Origin: DATMNR01 sp963702765
Lineage (GTDB): Bacteria > Chloroflexota > Ktedonobacteria > Ktedonobacterales > Ktedonobacteraceae
NCBI GenBank assembly: GCA_963702765.1
Contig: CAVPEB010000015.1
Coordinates: 1-64,000 of the forward strand
DNA: 64,000 bases
Direction: 5' to 3'
A program made the translations under genes and the position numbers. Every line of letters begins with the position of its first letter. Position 1 is the first letter of the stretch. This document shows, piece after piece, positions 45,066 through 53,673 of the stretch. The notes under the pieces were generated by a model. That model ran no database searches, was not told the DNA's origin, and saw nothing but the letters and a program-made list of their open reading frames with translations.

Positions 45066-46409
45066 ATGAAACAATCGGATACTGAACACAAGAGTGTAAG
45101 CGGAGCAGTTGACTCCAACGGTGCGAATACGCGCTTAACTGGCTCCTGGCTCATCTTTACCCGCGTTGTGTGGTTGGTGCTGGTCATTCCCAGCCTGGGA
45201 CTCTTTGTTGCCAGCCTCCTCGTGTCCTATCAGCAAATGCAAACGGTGTGCGTTGATCCCGTGATGTGTAATCTCACTGGGGCACTTACTGCACAGGAGC
45301 TCCAGGCACTCGCTTCCAGTGGCTTTACACTCAAGTGGGTTTGCCACTCTGCTCACCATCTTTTTCGTGATCACTGCAGCGATCTGGTACGCGGTCGGCT
45401 TCCTCATTTTCTGGCGCAGGTCTGATGACTGGTTGGCGCTGCTGGCCGCCTTTGTTCTCGTGATGTTCAATATAACCGACGTCAGGCAATACCGCCTCTG
45501 CGCTGGCATTCGTTTATCCTGTCCTCGCTTTGCCTCTCAGTCTCGTGAACTTTCTTGGGCAAGTCTCGCTCCTGTGTTCTTTCTGCTCTTCCCCAATGGA
45601 CGGCTTGTCCCGCGCTGGATGGGACTGATCCTGCTGCTCATCATCATCTATACATTATTCAGCAAATTCCCTTCCATCACGTCACCTTTCAATGCCAATT
45701 GGCCAGGGTGGCTTAACCTGATGGTTTATCTCGTTATCTTTGGAGCCATCATCTATTCGCAAATCTACCGCTACAGACGCGTGTCCACGCCTCTCCAGCG
45801 CCAACAGACGAAGTGGATTATCTTAGGGGTAGCAGTGGCAATCGGAATTATTATAGGCATCTTAGCTCATACACCTTTCTCATCCCATCCAATGTCAACT
45901 CAAATCTTTGGGTGGAATTATTCATTTCTATTATCATCTGGCCTGCCGCCCTGCTCCTGATCCCGCTCTCCATTGGGTTCTCGATTTTGCGCTATCGACT
46001 CTACGACATCGACCTGCTGATCAATCGCACGCTGGTCTATGGCACGCTGACTGTTTTGTTAGCCCTGGTCTACGTTGGTCTTATCTTTGGATTGCAATAT
46101 CTGCTGCGGGGGATCATCAGCCAGAATAACGATGTAGCCATCGTGGTCTCTACACTCGCTATTGCCGCTCTATTCCAGCCCCTGCGTCATCGTATCCAGG
46201 CCATCATTGACCGTCGTTTCTATCGCCGCAAGTATGATGCGGTTAAGATCGTGGAGACGTTCAGCGCCACACTTCGTAATGAAGTAGACTTGAATCAGTT
46301 GAGTGAACACCTGATTACGGTCGTGCAGGACACGATGCAGCCAGCCCATGTGTCGTTGTGGTTACGGAAGACTGGGCACGAGAGAAAAGCAGATACTCAG
46401 GTCGAATGA
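45066..46409 (+). pseudogene. Multi-frameshifted sensor-like membrane protein
   Basis: Remains of a membrane sensor of a common Chloroflexota/Actinobacteria type. The pieces are a Ser/Thr-rich N-terminus with a first helix (ARVVWLVLVIPSLGLFVASLLV), then helices ATLLTIFFVITAAIWYAVGFLIF, WRRSDDWLALLAAFVLVMFN, and the C-terminal FSILRYRLYDIDLLINRTLVYG, LLALVYVGLIFGLQYLL, RIQAIIDRRFYRRKYDA and ETFSATLRNEVDLNQL, ending before any kinase domain. Frames change near 45330, twice around 45480-45590 (the sequence between reads in a third frame as ALAFVYPVLALPLSLVNFLG), and near 45900. With four or more breaks, it looks like true decay. Confidence 0.75.
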
Positions 46410-46486
46410 GTATACACCAGGATATTGGGTACAGCCTGGATAAATCATTTCCTAAACTGGAACAGCGTGTCTTTATACGATTTTCT

Positions 46487-47383
46487 TCACATCCATAGAA
46501 AGCCAAAACCCACGAGTATATAAACCAGTAACGTTGCCCCAACGAACAAGACTACAAGGCGAGTACGCAAAATGCGCCCAAGTATGACTATCTCTGGCAG
46601 ACTCAAGCCAGAAGCGGCAATCATGAATGTCAGAACGATGGGAATCGAAGCGCCATGTTGGATGAGAGCAAAGCCGATAGGAATAAGCAAGAGGATATCT
46701 GCATAGATCACGCTACCTAACAGTGCGGCTGCTGGTACTCCCAACCAGATACTTAGTTGACCGAGGTGCGCTACGACTGATGTAGGGATAAACGCATCAA
46801 TCAGGATCCCAGCCAGGGTTGCAAGCGCCAGCCATGGCAAGAACTTACGTGTGAGTTGTTTTCCCAGCAAGGCTGCTTTCTTCAGAGCGACGCGGCCAGA
46901 ACCAGGGGGAGGATCATCTTCCTGGAGCCATAAATAATCACGCAGCGCTTGCTCACGTGGAATGCGTCCAATCAACCAGCCGACAGACACAGCAGCAACC
47001 AGGCAGGCAGTGGCATAAAAGAGTGTGATATGCCAGCCAAATACGACAAGCAGCAAGATTACAGCACCCAGGTTGATCGTAGGCGAGGCCAGCAAGAATG
47101 AGATTGCTGGCCCCAGAGGTACATCAGCCTCCAACATTCCTAGAAAGAGCGGTACCGCTGTGCAGGTACAGAAAGGCGTCGCGGCTCCCAGTAAAGCCGC
47201 CAGCATATTGCCTCGCAATCCAGATTGTCGTTCAAATACCTTGTGTAGTCTCTTAAACGAGATCGTTTGCTTCAGATAGAAGGCAAGCGTCGCTGTACTG
47301 AAAAGCAACACACCAATGAAAACGAGCAAGGCAGGAAAGAACAGCAATCCTCGCCATGGTAATGCTGAAGGAAGCAAATTCAT
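46487..47383 (-). CDS. Permease, YraQ/ArsP-like (DUF318)
   Basis: A 298-residue membrane protein with eight to nine helices. Family hallmarks are PFCTCTAVPLFLGML and LLASPTINLGAVILLLVVFGW, and in the second half ALLGSVIYADILLLIPIGFALI. The C-x-C near helix 3 is reminiscent of ArsP-type permeases for methylated arsenicals, but the substrate cannot be shown. It is 95 bases downstream of the radical SAM gene stop with a repeat between, and may be a separate unit. Confidence 0.85.
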   Translation of the reverse strand: MNLLPSALPWRGLLFFPALLVFIGVLLFSTATLAFYLKQTISFKRLHKVFERQSGLRGNMLAALLGAATPFCTCTAVPLFLGMLEADVPLGPAISFLLASPTINLGAVILLLVVFGWHITLFYATACLVAAVSVGWLIGRIPREQALRDYLWLQEDDPPPGSGRVALKKAALLGKQLTRKFLPWLALATLAGILIDAFIPTSVVAHLGQLSIWLGVPAAALLGSVIYADILLLIPIGFALIQHGASIPIVLTFMIAASGLSLPEIVILGRILRTRLVVLFVGATLLVYILVGFGFLWM

Positions 47384-47418
47384 GAACGATTCTCCCTGAC
47401 TGGCAACGAATTATACAC

Positions 47419-47481
47419 ATTGACTATGAAATGCGAACATCATGTTATCTACCGGTGAAAAGGCCGATAAATCGGCACCTA
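47419..47481. repeat. Dispersed repeat with GATAAATCGGCACCTAC end (copy 2)
   Basis: CATTGACTATGAAATGCGAA...TCATGTTATCTACCG, then GATAAATCGGCACCTAC. It is the second copy of the element at 43204-43284 and lies between the permease gene and the 3' end of the radical SAM gene. Confidence 0.6.
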
Positions 47482-49026
47482 CGGGTGTACAATTCCTGTA
47501 TCAAACGCCATGATTCTCCTCGTTCCCATTCCGTTAACTAGCATTTCCTGAAAGCGTGATCTATGCATGTACTTCGGTCGATGCAGGGTATTGTATGAAC
47601 AGAATGGTATAATTTTGCCATCAGGCAGAATATTGTGGACGCAACACTTTTTGGCGGAGCGTACATCAAAGTTCCATGCATCCATAAAGGCGATGATGAC
47701 GATACGGAACATGTTTTCATACAGCACGCTGCCATGTTCCTTTTGTGTCAAAGCTTGCGGGGCTACTGGCAAGCAGCAACTAAAGTCTCGCAGCGCATTG
47801 ATGGTACTCAGTGGCATCGAGGCCGACCAGAGCCGCATGAGGGCAGAGCCAATCACATCTTTCACGTCATCGACCTTAAAATTGATCTGATTGCCGATCA
47901 CATCCAGGTAAGCTTTCACGTCGATATAGCGTGGCAATGGCTTGACTTTATTGCCGTTCACATAGGCATATGTCATGCTGATGCAATCACTATGGCAGGG
48001 CAAAGGCACAAAGTCGGTAGCGCGGAACATGCCACCGCTCTGCTCATCGATGGCGCGAATGACATCTGGCACCGTAGTCCGATCCATCGGGTTGAAATCA
48101 TCGTGGCGTCCTACATTCGTTACAGGTTGGAATGTGACTCCACGCACCATCTTTTGTTCAACGCCAAACTTCACAATTTGCCCGATTTCATCTTCGTTCA
48201 CCCCACGTTTAATCGTCGCTGTCAGGTTGATGGGAATCTCATATTTGGTAAGGTTGGCAATCGCTTGAGTCTTCACCTCACGCAGGTCGAGTCCGCGTAA
48301 TTCCTCGTAGGTACTCTGGCGGAAGCCATCAAATTGCAGGTACACCTCAAAATTGCCCTTGAACGCGCTTAACTGGCGCACAAAATCTTCGTCACGAGCG
48401 ATACGCACACCATTGGTATTAATCATTAACGCTTTGATACGCTTGGTCTTTGCCATCGTCATTATCTCAAAAAAGTCAGGGTGTATCGTTGGCTCACCAC
48501 CACTCAATTGCACCACATCGGCGTAACCCTCGTTCTCGATAACTGTATCAAGCATGCGCTCCACTTCATCGATGGGCGAAAAGCGCCCTACATCAGAGTC
48601 TGCGAAACAGGTTGGGCAGCGTAGGTTGCAGGCCTCGGTGATTTCGACGAGCGCCAGGCAGGTATGTTGCTCATGATCGGTACACAGTCCACAGTCCAGA
48701 GGGCAGCCTTTCTCGACAGGAGTCTGGAAGTGCTTTGGTAGGGTGCCGGGTTTGTTATACTGGCTTTGAGTTAAATAATAGGCTGCATCGGAGGAAAGCA
48801 GGGTACGCATAGCGCCATGATCAGGGCAGGTTTTGAGCATGTACACCTTGTTGTTCTGCAAAATCACCTTAGCCTGAACGACCTTTAGACACCTGGGGCA
48901 GAGACTATTGGTGAAGTTATGATAGATGTACGGGCGATCATGACGGGCAGGGTAAACTCCCTCTATATTCTCTTCGAGTGGGGGAGGAACTTGAGGCTCC
49001 TGCCTCTGAGATTTACGACTGCGCAT
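47479..49026 (-). CDS. Radical SAM protein, tetraether-synthase/MJ0619-like
   Basis: A 515-residue iron-sulfur enzyme. An N-terminal cysteine-rich domain has LCPRC (43-46), CPDHG (67-71) and CPLDCGLC (108-115). The radical SAM cluster is EACNLRCPTC, Cys133/137/140, followed by VVQLSGGEPTIHPDF. The C-terminal region has further Cys sites (CCVHNILPDGKIIPFCSYN). The arrangement resembles the MJ0619/Tes group, in which archaeal Tes joins lipid chains to make tetraethers. This could therefore be a lipid cross-linking or related C-C bond-forming enzyme in a bacterium; specificity is inference. Start at ATG 49026. Confidence 0.87.
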   Translation of the reverse strand: MRSRKSQRQEPQVPPPLEENIEGVYPARHDRPYIYHNFTNSLCPRCLKVVQAKVILQNNKVYMLKTCPDHGAMRTLLSSDAAYYLTQSQYNKPGTLPKHFQTPVEKGCPLDCGLCTDHEQHTCLALVEITEACNLRCPTCFADSDVGRFSPIDEVERMLDTVIENEGYADVVQLSGGEPTIHPDFFEIMTMAKTKRIKALMINTNGVRIARDEDFVRQLSAFKGNFEVYLQFDGFRQSTYEELRGLDLREVKTQAIANLTKYEIPINLTATIKRGVNEDEIGQIVKFGVEQKMVRGVTFQPVTNVGRHDDFNPMDRTTVPDVIRAIDEQSGGMFRATDFVPLPCHSDCISMTYAYVNGNKVKPLPRYIDVKAYLDVIGNQINFKVDDVKDVIGSALMRLWSASMPLSTINALRDFSCCLPVAPQALTQKEHGSVLYENMFRIVIIAFMDAWNFDVRSAKKCCVHNILPDGKIIPFCSYNTLHRPKYMHRSRFQEMLVNGMGTRRIMAFDTGIVHP

Positions 49027-49061
49027 GGTCTCTTACTCCTTATTCTTACTGTTGAACGACA

Positions 49062-49533
49062 TTAGCCTGAAGGGGGTCGCGAGATAATGACAATACACCC
49101 AATCGAGCCAACGACAAGGGAGATTGGAATGGACGTTAAAAGCCCATAGCCAATGTAACGCACTCTGGGAATTGCTATGCAAATCAGAGATGCAATGAGT
49201 ACTGCAAGTAAAAGGACTAACGATACAATGATTAATGCAGATGCATTGGGTACGAAACCGATAAAGAAAAGCACGAGGGGAATAAAACCTATGCCAAGTC
49301 CCAGAAGAAATTGTCCTCTTCTCTCATTGCTGGCTGAAGGAGGCTGGCCAGGTGACGAAGTCGGTGCAACCTGTGGCTGAATTCCAGGGTACAGATTGCT
49401 CTTGTTTAACTTCACCTGGAGCTACTGGTTGCGTCTCCGATTCGGGGAGTTCTTCTTTGCCTTCATCTTCAGGTCCAGACTCTATCTCTGGTTCAGGTTG
49501 ATTCTCTTGCCCCTCTCTCTCGTCTTCTTCCAT
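49062..49533 (-). pseudogene. Frameshifted small membrane protein, acidic N-terminus
   Basis: The first piece (49533 downward, AGGAGGAAG ribosome site) encodes a 40-residue Glu/Pro-rich stretch (MEEDEREGQENQPEPEIES), then slips frame near 49420. The other frame reads VKLNKSNLYPGIQPQVAPTSSPG and then four helices (FIPLVLFFIGFVP, LIIVSLVLLLAVLIASLICIAI, YGLLTSIPISLVVGSIGCIVII). Alternatively the 117-residue part is a separate gene with GTG start at 49415. A single-base frameshift is more likely because the ribosome site is good only for the first piece. Downstream of lgt on the same strand. Confidence 0.6.
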
Positions 49534-49557
49534 AGAACTTCCTCCTACTTTTAATTT

Positions 49558-50316
49558 TTACCTGATATCAGCAGTCTGTCCCTGCGGTATTTTCCTTGTT
49601 TGACGGCTTTCACGAAACGACTTGATCAACTGGTAACCAAAGGCGATGATAGTGAAGAAGTAGAGAACCTGAACAAGCGTAAATCCGGGTATCACGCGTG
49701 GATCTGCGCGCGTGAAGTCTACCACGAAACGCAGGCTACAATAGCCAACGATGTAGAGCTTGAAGAGATCTCCCGGGCGAGGCATTTTGTCACGTAGGAG
49801 CATAATAATCATAAAGAGTAAAAGATCGAGCACAAGTTCGTAAAGCGCAGAGGGCTGACGACGAACACCATACTGGGTAATAGCCCATGGGAGGTTGCTA
49901 GGCAAGCCAAATGGATCACCTCCCATTAGATTGCCGAGTCGCCCGATGGCCTGAGCTAGAGGCAATGCGGGAGCGAAAATATCACCAGTAGAGTAGTTGA
50001 TGTGGTTCATGCGTTTGACGATCAGAACGCCTGCATAGCCACCGAAGAAGGCTCCTGTCCACGCCTGGCCGCTATACCACAGATAAGGAAGATCTTTGAT
50101 AAACGTGGCGGGTCCCAGGAAGATAAACATACTGAGTTTGGCGCCCAACACTCCACCTATTAAAGCGCCTATGGCCACGCGCAAAATGACCTCAGTAGCG
50201 CGGTGCTGGCGTTTCGCCTCATAATAGGTCATGATACCGCCGACTATGAAAGCACAGAGGAATAGAAGTGAGTACGTCGAGATAGTGATGGGTCCCAGAT
50301 GTAGCCATGGATACAT
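49558..50316 (-). CDS. lgt: Prolipoprotein diacylglyceryl transferase
   Basis: A 252-residue membrane enzyme that attaches diacylglycerol to the lipobox cysteine of pre-lipoproteins. Seven helices and the conserved blocks AQAIGRLGNLMGGDPFGLPS (contains the R-G-N motif) and LRFVVDFTRADPRVI are seen. The start at 50316 follows AAAGGAC; a TTG six bases upstream is less likely. A Gly/Arg/Glu-like catalytic pattern is consistent but cannot be proven here. It precedes the small frameshifted membrane gene and the radical SAM gene on the same strand. Confidence 0.92.
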   Translation of the reverse strand: MYPWLHLGPITISTYSLLFLCAFIVGGIMTYYEAKRQHRATEVILRVAIGALIGGVLGAKLSMFIFLGPATFIKDLPYLWYSGQAWTGAFFGGYAGVLIVKRMNHINYSTGDIFAPALPLAQAIGRLGNLMGGDPFGLPSNLPWAITQYGVRRQPSALYELVLDLLLFMIIMLLRDKMPRPGDLFKLYIVGYCSLRFVVDFTRADPRVIPGFTLVQVLYFFTIIAFGYQLIKSFRESRQTRKIPQGQTADIR

Positions 50317-50322
50317 AAGCAA

Positions 50323-50989
50323 GCGTCCTTTCTTGCTTCCTTAAGCAACAATACTCGGCCGAGGATACCCCATCTATACTACGATATTATTAGCTGAACT
50401 ATCACGTGAGTATGTGGAGTAGGGTAAGAAAAGTTGACAAATAAGCTTCTAAGAAAAATCTTTAACATTGGAATAATATAACCTTAATACGAATAGGATA
50501 CACTACTGACAGAGAAATCCCTGAGCAATTGGAGTGAACCGGATATCTTTATTGGTATTTCCGGTGAAATGGATGCTTTCACTAGCAGACTTTTTTCAGC
50601 ATCCTCACTTACAACCTCATCAAGTCACACGTACGTGATGGTAGTCGCCACCTCGACTGCTATCGCGCCTCGTTCTACAACGACGCTTTGCAACACATGG
50701 GGCAAAGCGCTCGTTCAAGGAGCGAGAGGTAGACTCCGAGCCTCTCGCTCGCCAAGGGTGATCGGAGGGATGCACTTCGTAAACCTAGGCGAGAGGCTGA
50801 TTGCAGGCGTACTTTCCTTTCGCCGATTTTTCCATTTGACAGCAGAGATGACAGCAAAATGTTGGCGTGCCCCATACAAGAGATTATACCTTATGTATTC
50901 CACTTCATCTTGTCCAAGTATACCTCCTTTCCACTAGGCTTGATGTTGCTCCGCCATCTTTCACATGAACCTTGTAGGGCTTTGATGCT
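50323..50989. other. Gene-free spacer with copy A of a diverged repeat
   Basis: No coding gene is supported. The first 250 bases contain only the putative lgt promoter region. From 50738 to 51002 the sequence is homologous to 58705-58975 with many changes. Confidence 0.5.
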
Positions 50990-51002
50990 TCATAAAAGGG
51001 GA
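50738..51002. repeat. Diverged ~265-bp repeat, copy A
   Basis: Shares with 58705-58975 GAGCCTCTCGCTC, GAGGCTGATTGC, CATTTGACAGCA, TGACAGCAAAA, GTATACCTCC-TTTCCAC and TTTCACATGA, then GCTT-TAAAAGGG, in the same order. Copies lie about 8 kb apart in the same orientation. Confidence 0.7.
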
Positions 51003-51865
51003 GGAAGTTCGTTCTGTAAGGAAGCACCCAAAAATGTGCATATCACCTGATTCAATTCTTCAGGAACGTCATCCTGAATTGAATGGCCAGCCTGCTCAAA
51101 GACATGCAGTTGGGCGTGAGGGATTTTTTGTGCTAACTCCTCTGCTCCACGTAGGGACATAATCCAATCGTAGCGGCCATGGAGTACCAGAGTAGGAACC
51201 ATAATCTCAGCGAGTTGTGGTCGCACATCGTATTCTTTCGTGATTCTCTCCCCCATGTACCCGCCAATTTCTTCATTCACGATCATCCGACGGAATGATG
51301 TAGCCATCAGTTCTGGCTTTGGCGGATACATTAAAAGCGGCCACACTTCTTCGTTAAATCGTCGCATATCCTCTTCACTTGCCTGTCCTACGGCTTCACG
51401 GGCAGCGACCTCGCGCAGTTCCTTGCCGCCCAATTGCTCTAACAAATCCAGGTCTTGGTAATCGGTTCCCCGAGGAGAGGTAGAACACAAGATCAGGCCA
51501 CCGAGCAGCTCTGGATGCCGTAGAGCAATGGTCAAGGCAACAAATCCCCCAAAGGAATGACCGAACACGACGGGTTTCTCAATACCCGACTCGGCACAAA
51601 AAGCCGCAACATCATCTGCCATGATGCCGAGCTGGTAGTAGTCCTTGTGGTGGCGTGCAGAACGTCCATGACCACGCAGATCGAGATAGATGACCTGTGC
51701 AACGTCCCCCAACGGATCCAGGGGACGCAAGTACGAATGATCCAATCCGGGGCCGCCATGGAGTGCGATTACGATCGGCTTGGGCTTCATCTCCTCCCCG
51801 GCTGGTTGCAGACTACTTCCCACCACATCGAAAAAGAGGCGCGTGCCATTGACTTTCACATACAT
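50990..51865 (-). CDS. Alpha/beta hydrolase (proline iminopeptidase-like)
   Basis: A 291-residue hydrolase. HGGPGLDHSYL is the oxyanion region, GHSFGG the nucleophile elbow, LHGRYDW the acid region and EQAGHSIQDDVPE the catalytic His, so all three catalytic residues are in place. The layout and HGGPG suggest a proline iminopeptidase or lactonase-type enzyme; substrate not assigned. A start at 51865 has GGAGCAAAGGGG upstream; the ORF extends 219 bases further but that part is unlike the family. Its 3' end lies inside the repeat-A area, and it is next to the VOC gene. Confidence 0.88.
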   Translation of the reverse strand: MYVKVNGTRLFFDVVGSSLQPAGEEMKPKPIVIALHGGPGLDHSYLRPLDPLGDVAQVIYLDLRGHGRSARHHKDYYQLGIMADDVAAFCAESGIEKPVVFGHSFGGFVALTIALRHPELLGGLILCSTSPRGTDYQDLDLLEQLGGKELREVAAREAVGQASEEDMRRFNEEVWPLLMYPPKPELMATSFRRMIVNEEIGGYMGERITKEYDVRPQLAEIMVPTLVLHGRYDWIMSLRGAEELAQKIPHAQLHVFEQAGHSIQDDVPEELNQVICTFLGASLQNELPPLL

Positions 51866-52045
51866 CCCCTTTGCTCCTAACTTGTAGCGAACGGCGAGTG
51901 CGAATGATGCTTGCCCTGGCAAAACGACAATGAGAGGTGAACTTGAGTTCATTCTACCACAACAGTAAGTGGTGCAAGAGGCTTTGCGGTACTTCGACTT
52001 TTTCAACAAGCTGGGACGTTTTCGGGACAGAGCACCCCCATTAGT

Positions 52046-52098
52046 GATAGTGTTGGCGAATGCACAGAAGATGCTTCTGTGCATTCGCCAACACTATC
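52046..52098. terminator. 25-bp perfect hairpin terminator
   Basis: GATAGTGTTGGCGAATGCAC starts the arm 52046-52070; the complement 52074-52098 is perfect with an ATG loop. It abuts the stop of the VOC gene (52099) on the minus strand and separates it from the hydrolase. Confidence 0.7.
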
Positions 52099-52491
52099 TT
52101 AGTACAGTTCTACCAAATCCCACAAGTTTCCATACACATCTTCAAACACAGCAACAATACCATAGGGTGCAGTTTTTGGGTTTCTCACAAATTTGATCCC
52201 GAAGGAAAGCATTTCATGGTAATCTCTCCAAAAATCATCGGTTTTGAGAAAAAGAAAGACTCGACCACCAGTTTGATTTCCGATATACGCTTCTTGTTCA
52301 GTTGTAGAAGCTCTTGCTAGCAGTAAGGTTGTTTCAGCGGAACCTGGCGGAGCAATGAGGACCCATCGTTTCTCTTGCTCTGGTTGATACGTATCTTCTA
52401 CCACGGTAAAGTGAAGCTTTTGGGTATAAAATGCAATCGCTTCGTCGTAATCTCGAACGAGCAATGCTACATGCACAAGTGACTGCTTCAT
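52099..52491 (-). CDS. Glyoxalase/VOC superfamily protein
   Basis: A 130-residue vicinal oxygen chelate protein. HVALLVRDYDEAIAFYTQKLHFTVVED matches the first beta-alpha-beta-beta-beta module; a second module ends with VAVFEDVYGNLWDLVELY, whose Glu and the N-terminal His and Glu are the usual metal ligands. Metal enzymes of this group include glyoxalases, dioxygenases and resistance proteins. The specific reaction is unknown. Convergent hairpin at its 3' end. Confidence 0.88.
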   Translation of the reverse strand: MKQSLVHVALLVRDYDEAIAFYTQKLHFTVVEDTYQPEQEKRWVLIAPPGSAETTLLLARASTTEQEAYIGNQTGGRVFLFLKTDDFWRDYHEMLSFGIKFVRNPKTAPYGIVAVFEDVYGNLWDLVELY

Positions 52492-52954
52492 ATGGTAACT
52501 ATACTATAACACAGCTGACAGAATTGGACTCGAATGGTCCCATCATTCCTTACCTAGAACTCATCGTCATTCGTGCAACAGAGACTTGTTTCAACAAACC
52601 ACCGTTATCTGCAGGTGACATGTTGGTTTCCTGTGCATTACGTCGACTGGTGTCGATGGACAAGAGAAATGACCGAGGTCGGGAGATTATCCACACTGCC
52701 AGTGAGATCAGGCCATGCTTCAGAAATCACTCAGTGCTCTTGCCTCTTGATGAGCGAGCATCCCTACTCACACTCATACATGTCGTTCCCGCATCCAGGC
52801 TGCCAGGTCCCTCATGCATGCGAAGAAACGTTCGCTGTCCACCCCCGACACGAGAGGTAGTTGCGATAGATTGATGCACGCTATTCCATGGCTAGCATCA
52901 ATCTTACAGGAGTGGTGTCGTTCGTCATGACTGAGCGCTCCCTACAGACCATTC
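52492..52954. other. Gene-free spacer
   Basis: Both strands were read in all frames; only short chance frames were found and no known motif. It lies between the VOC gene and the resolvase remnant. Confidence 0.4.
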
Positions 52955-53353
52955 TCAACCGAGTACTGTCCATCCACTATCGGTGAGTCGTTGCACGATG
53001 AAGATCGCTTCTCTGGCGAAGGCAAGGATCATGCGTTTCTTCTTGGATGTCTTATAGAAGGTTTTAGAGCGAAGCGTTGAGCCAGCACGCAGTTTAGAAA
53101 GGGAGACCTCCATACGACAGGAAGCAAAAGTACTCTCTTTGGATGGAACAAGGCGATCCAATTTCCAGACAACCAGGGTATCTCCTTCATTGAGATACTC
53201 CATGGCTGCTAGAAATGCCTCGCGGTCAAAGCGGACTCCGGTCTGCTTATCGGTGAAGACTATGACAACTCCTCGCTTTTTCAAGGCATCTAACTGGAGG
53301 GCGCGATGTTGTTCCGTTTTCGAGACACGTGCGTAGCCGATTTCTTGTGACAT
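52955..53353 (-). pseudogene. Truncated serine recombinase (resolvase) remnant
   Basis: The N-terminal catalytic part of a resolvase/invertase: QEIGYARVSKTEQHRALQLDAL with the nucleophilic Ser in ARVS, then FTDKQTGVRFDREAFLAAM and TLVVWKLDRL. After DRL the family pattern is lost (LVPSKESTFASCRM), and no DNA-binding HTH is seen. Full resolvases have about 190 residues. It is a decayed mobile-element gene and supports an inserted origin for this region. Start at 53353; an earlier ATG at 53443 has no support. Confidence 0.75.
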
Positions 53354-53673
53354 TGGGTTCTCCTTCTGCGAATGCATTCTCCTCTTCTGCTGCAAAGCGT
53401 CATAGAAAACGATAGAATGAACGAGGAGAGGAGACTGAGGCAATGATCTCTGTTTTACGTCTATCGAGACAACTGCTTGCTCATAGTAAGAAATGGACGT
53501 TTTTCAATGTGGCTCCGAACGAGTGTTTCTGGTTTCATCGACAGTAGAAGCACCTTTCCATCCTTTTATCGAATGATAAGGTATAATGGTGCGGAGATAA
53601 TCAAATCTATTGGAGAGACCAGTCAGCCAGGAGTGTCTGGGGTGTGCTGAGCATCAGCAGAAGGAGGTGCTGC
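53354..53673. promoter_or_regulatory. Upstream region of the cyclase-STAND-LuxR gene
   Basis: No gene seen. A TATAAT at 53582-53587, about 90 bases before the start, could be a -10 box; the -35 is not clear. Confidence 0.3.

Noticed and set aside
53502..53600. TATAAT as a full sigma-70 promoter
   Set aside because: Only the -10 box is good; no -35 box at 16-18 bases, so reported only as a weak hint.
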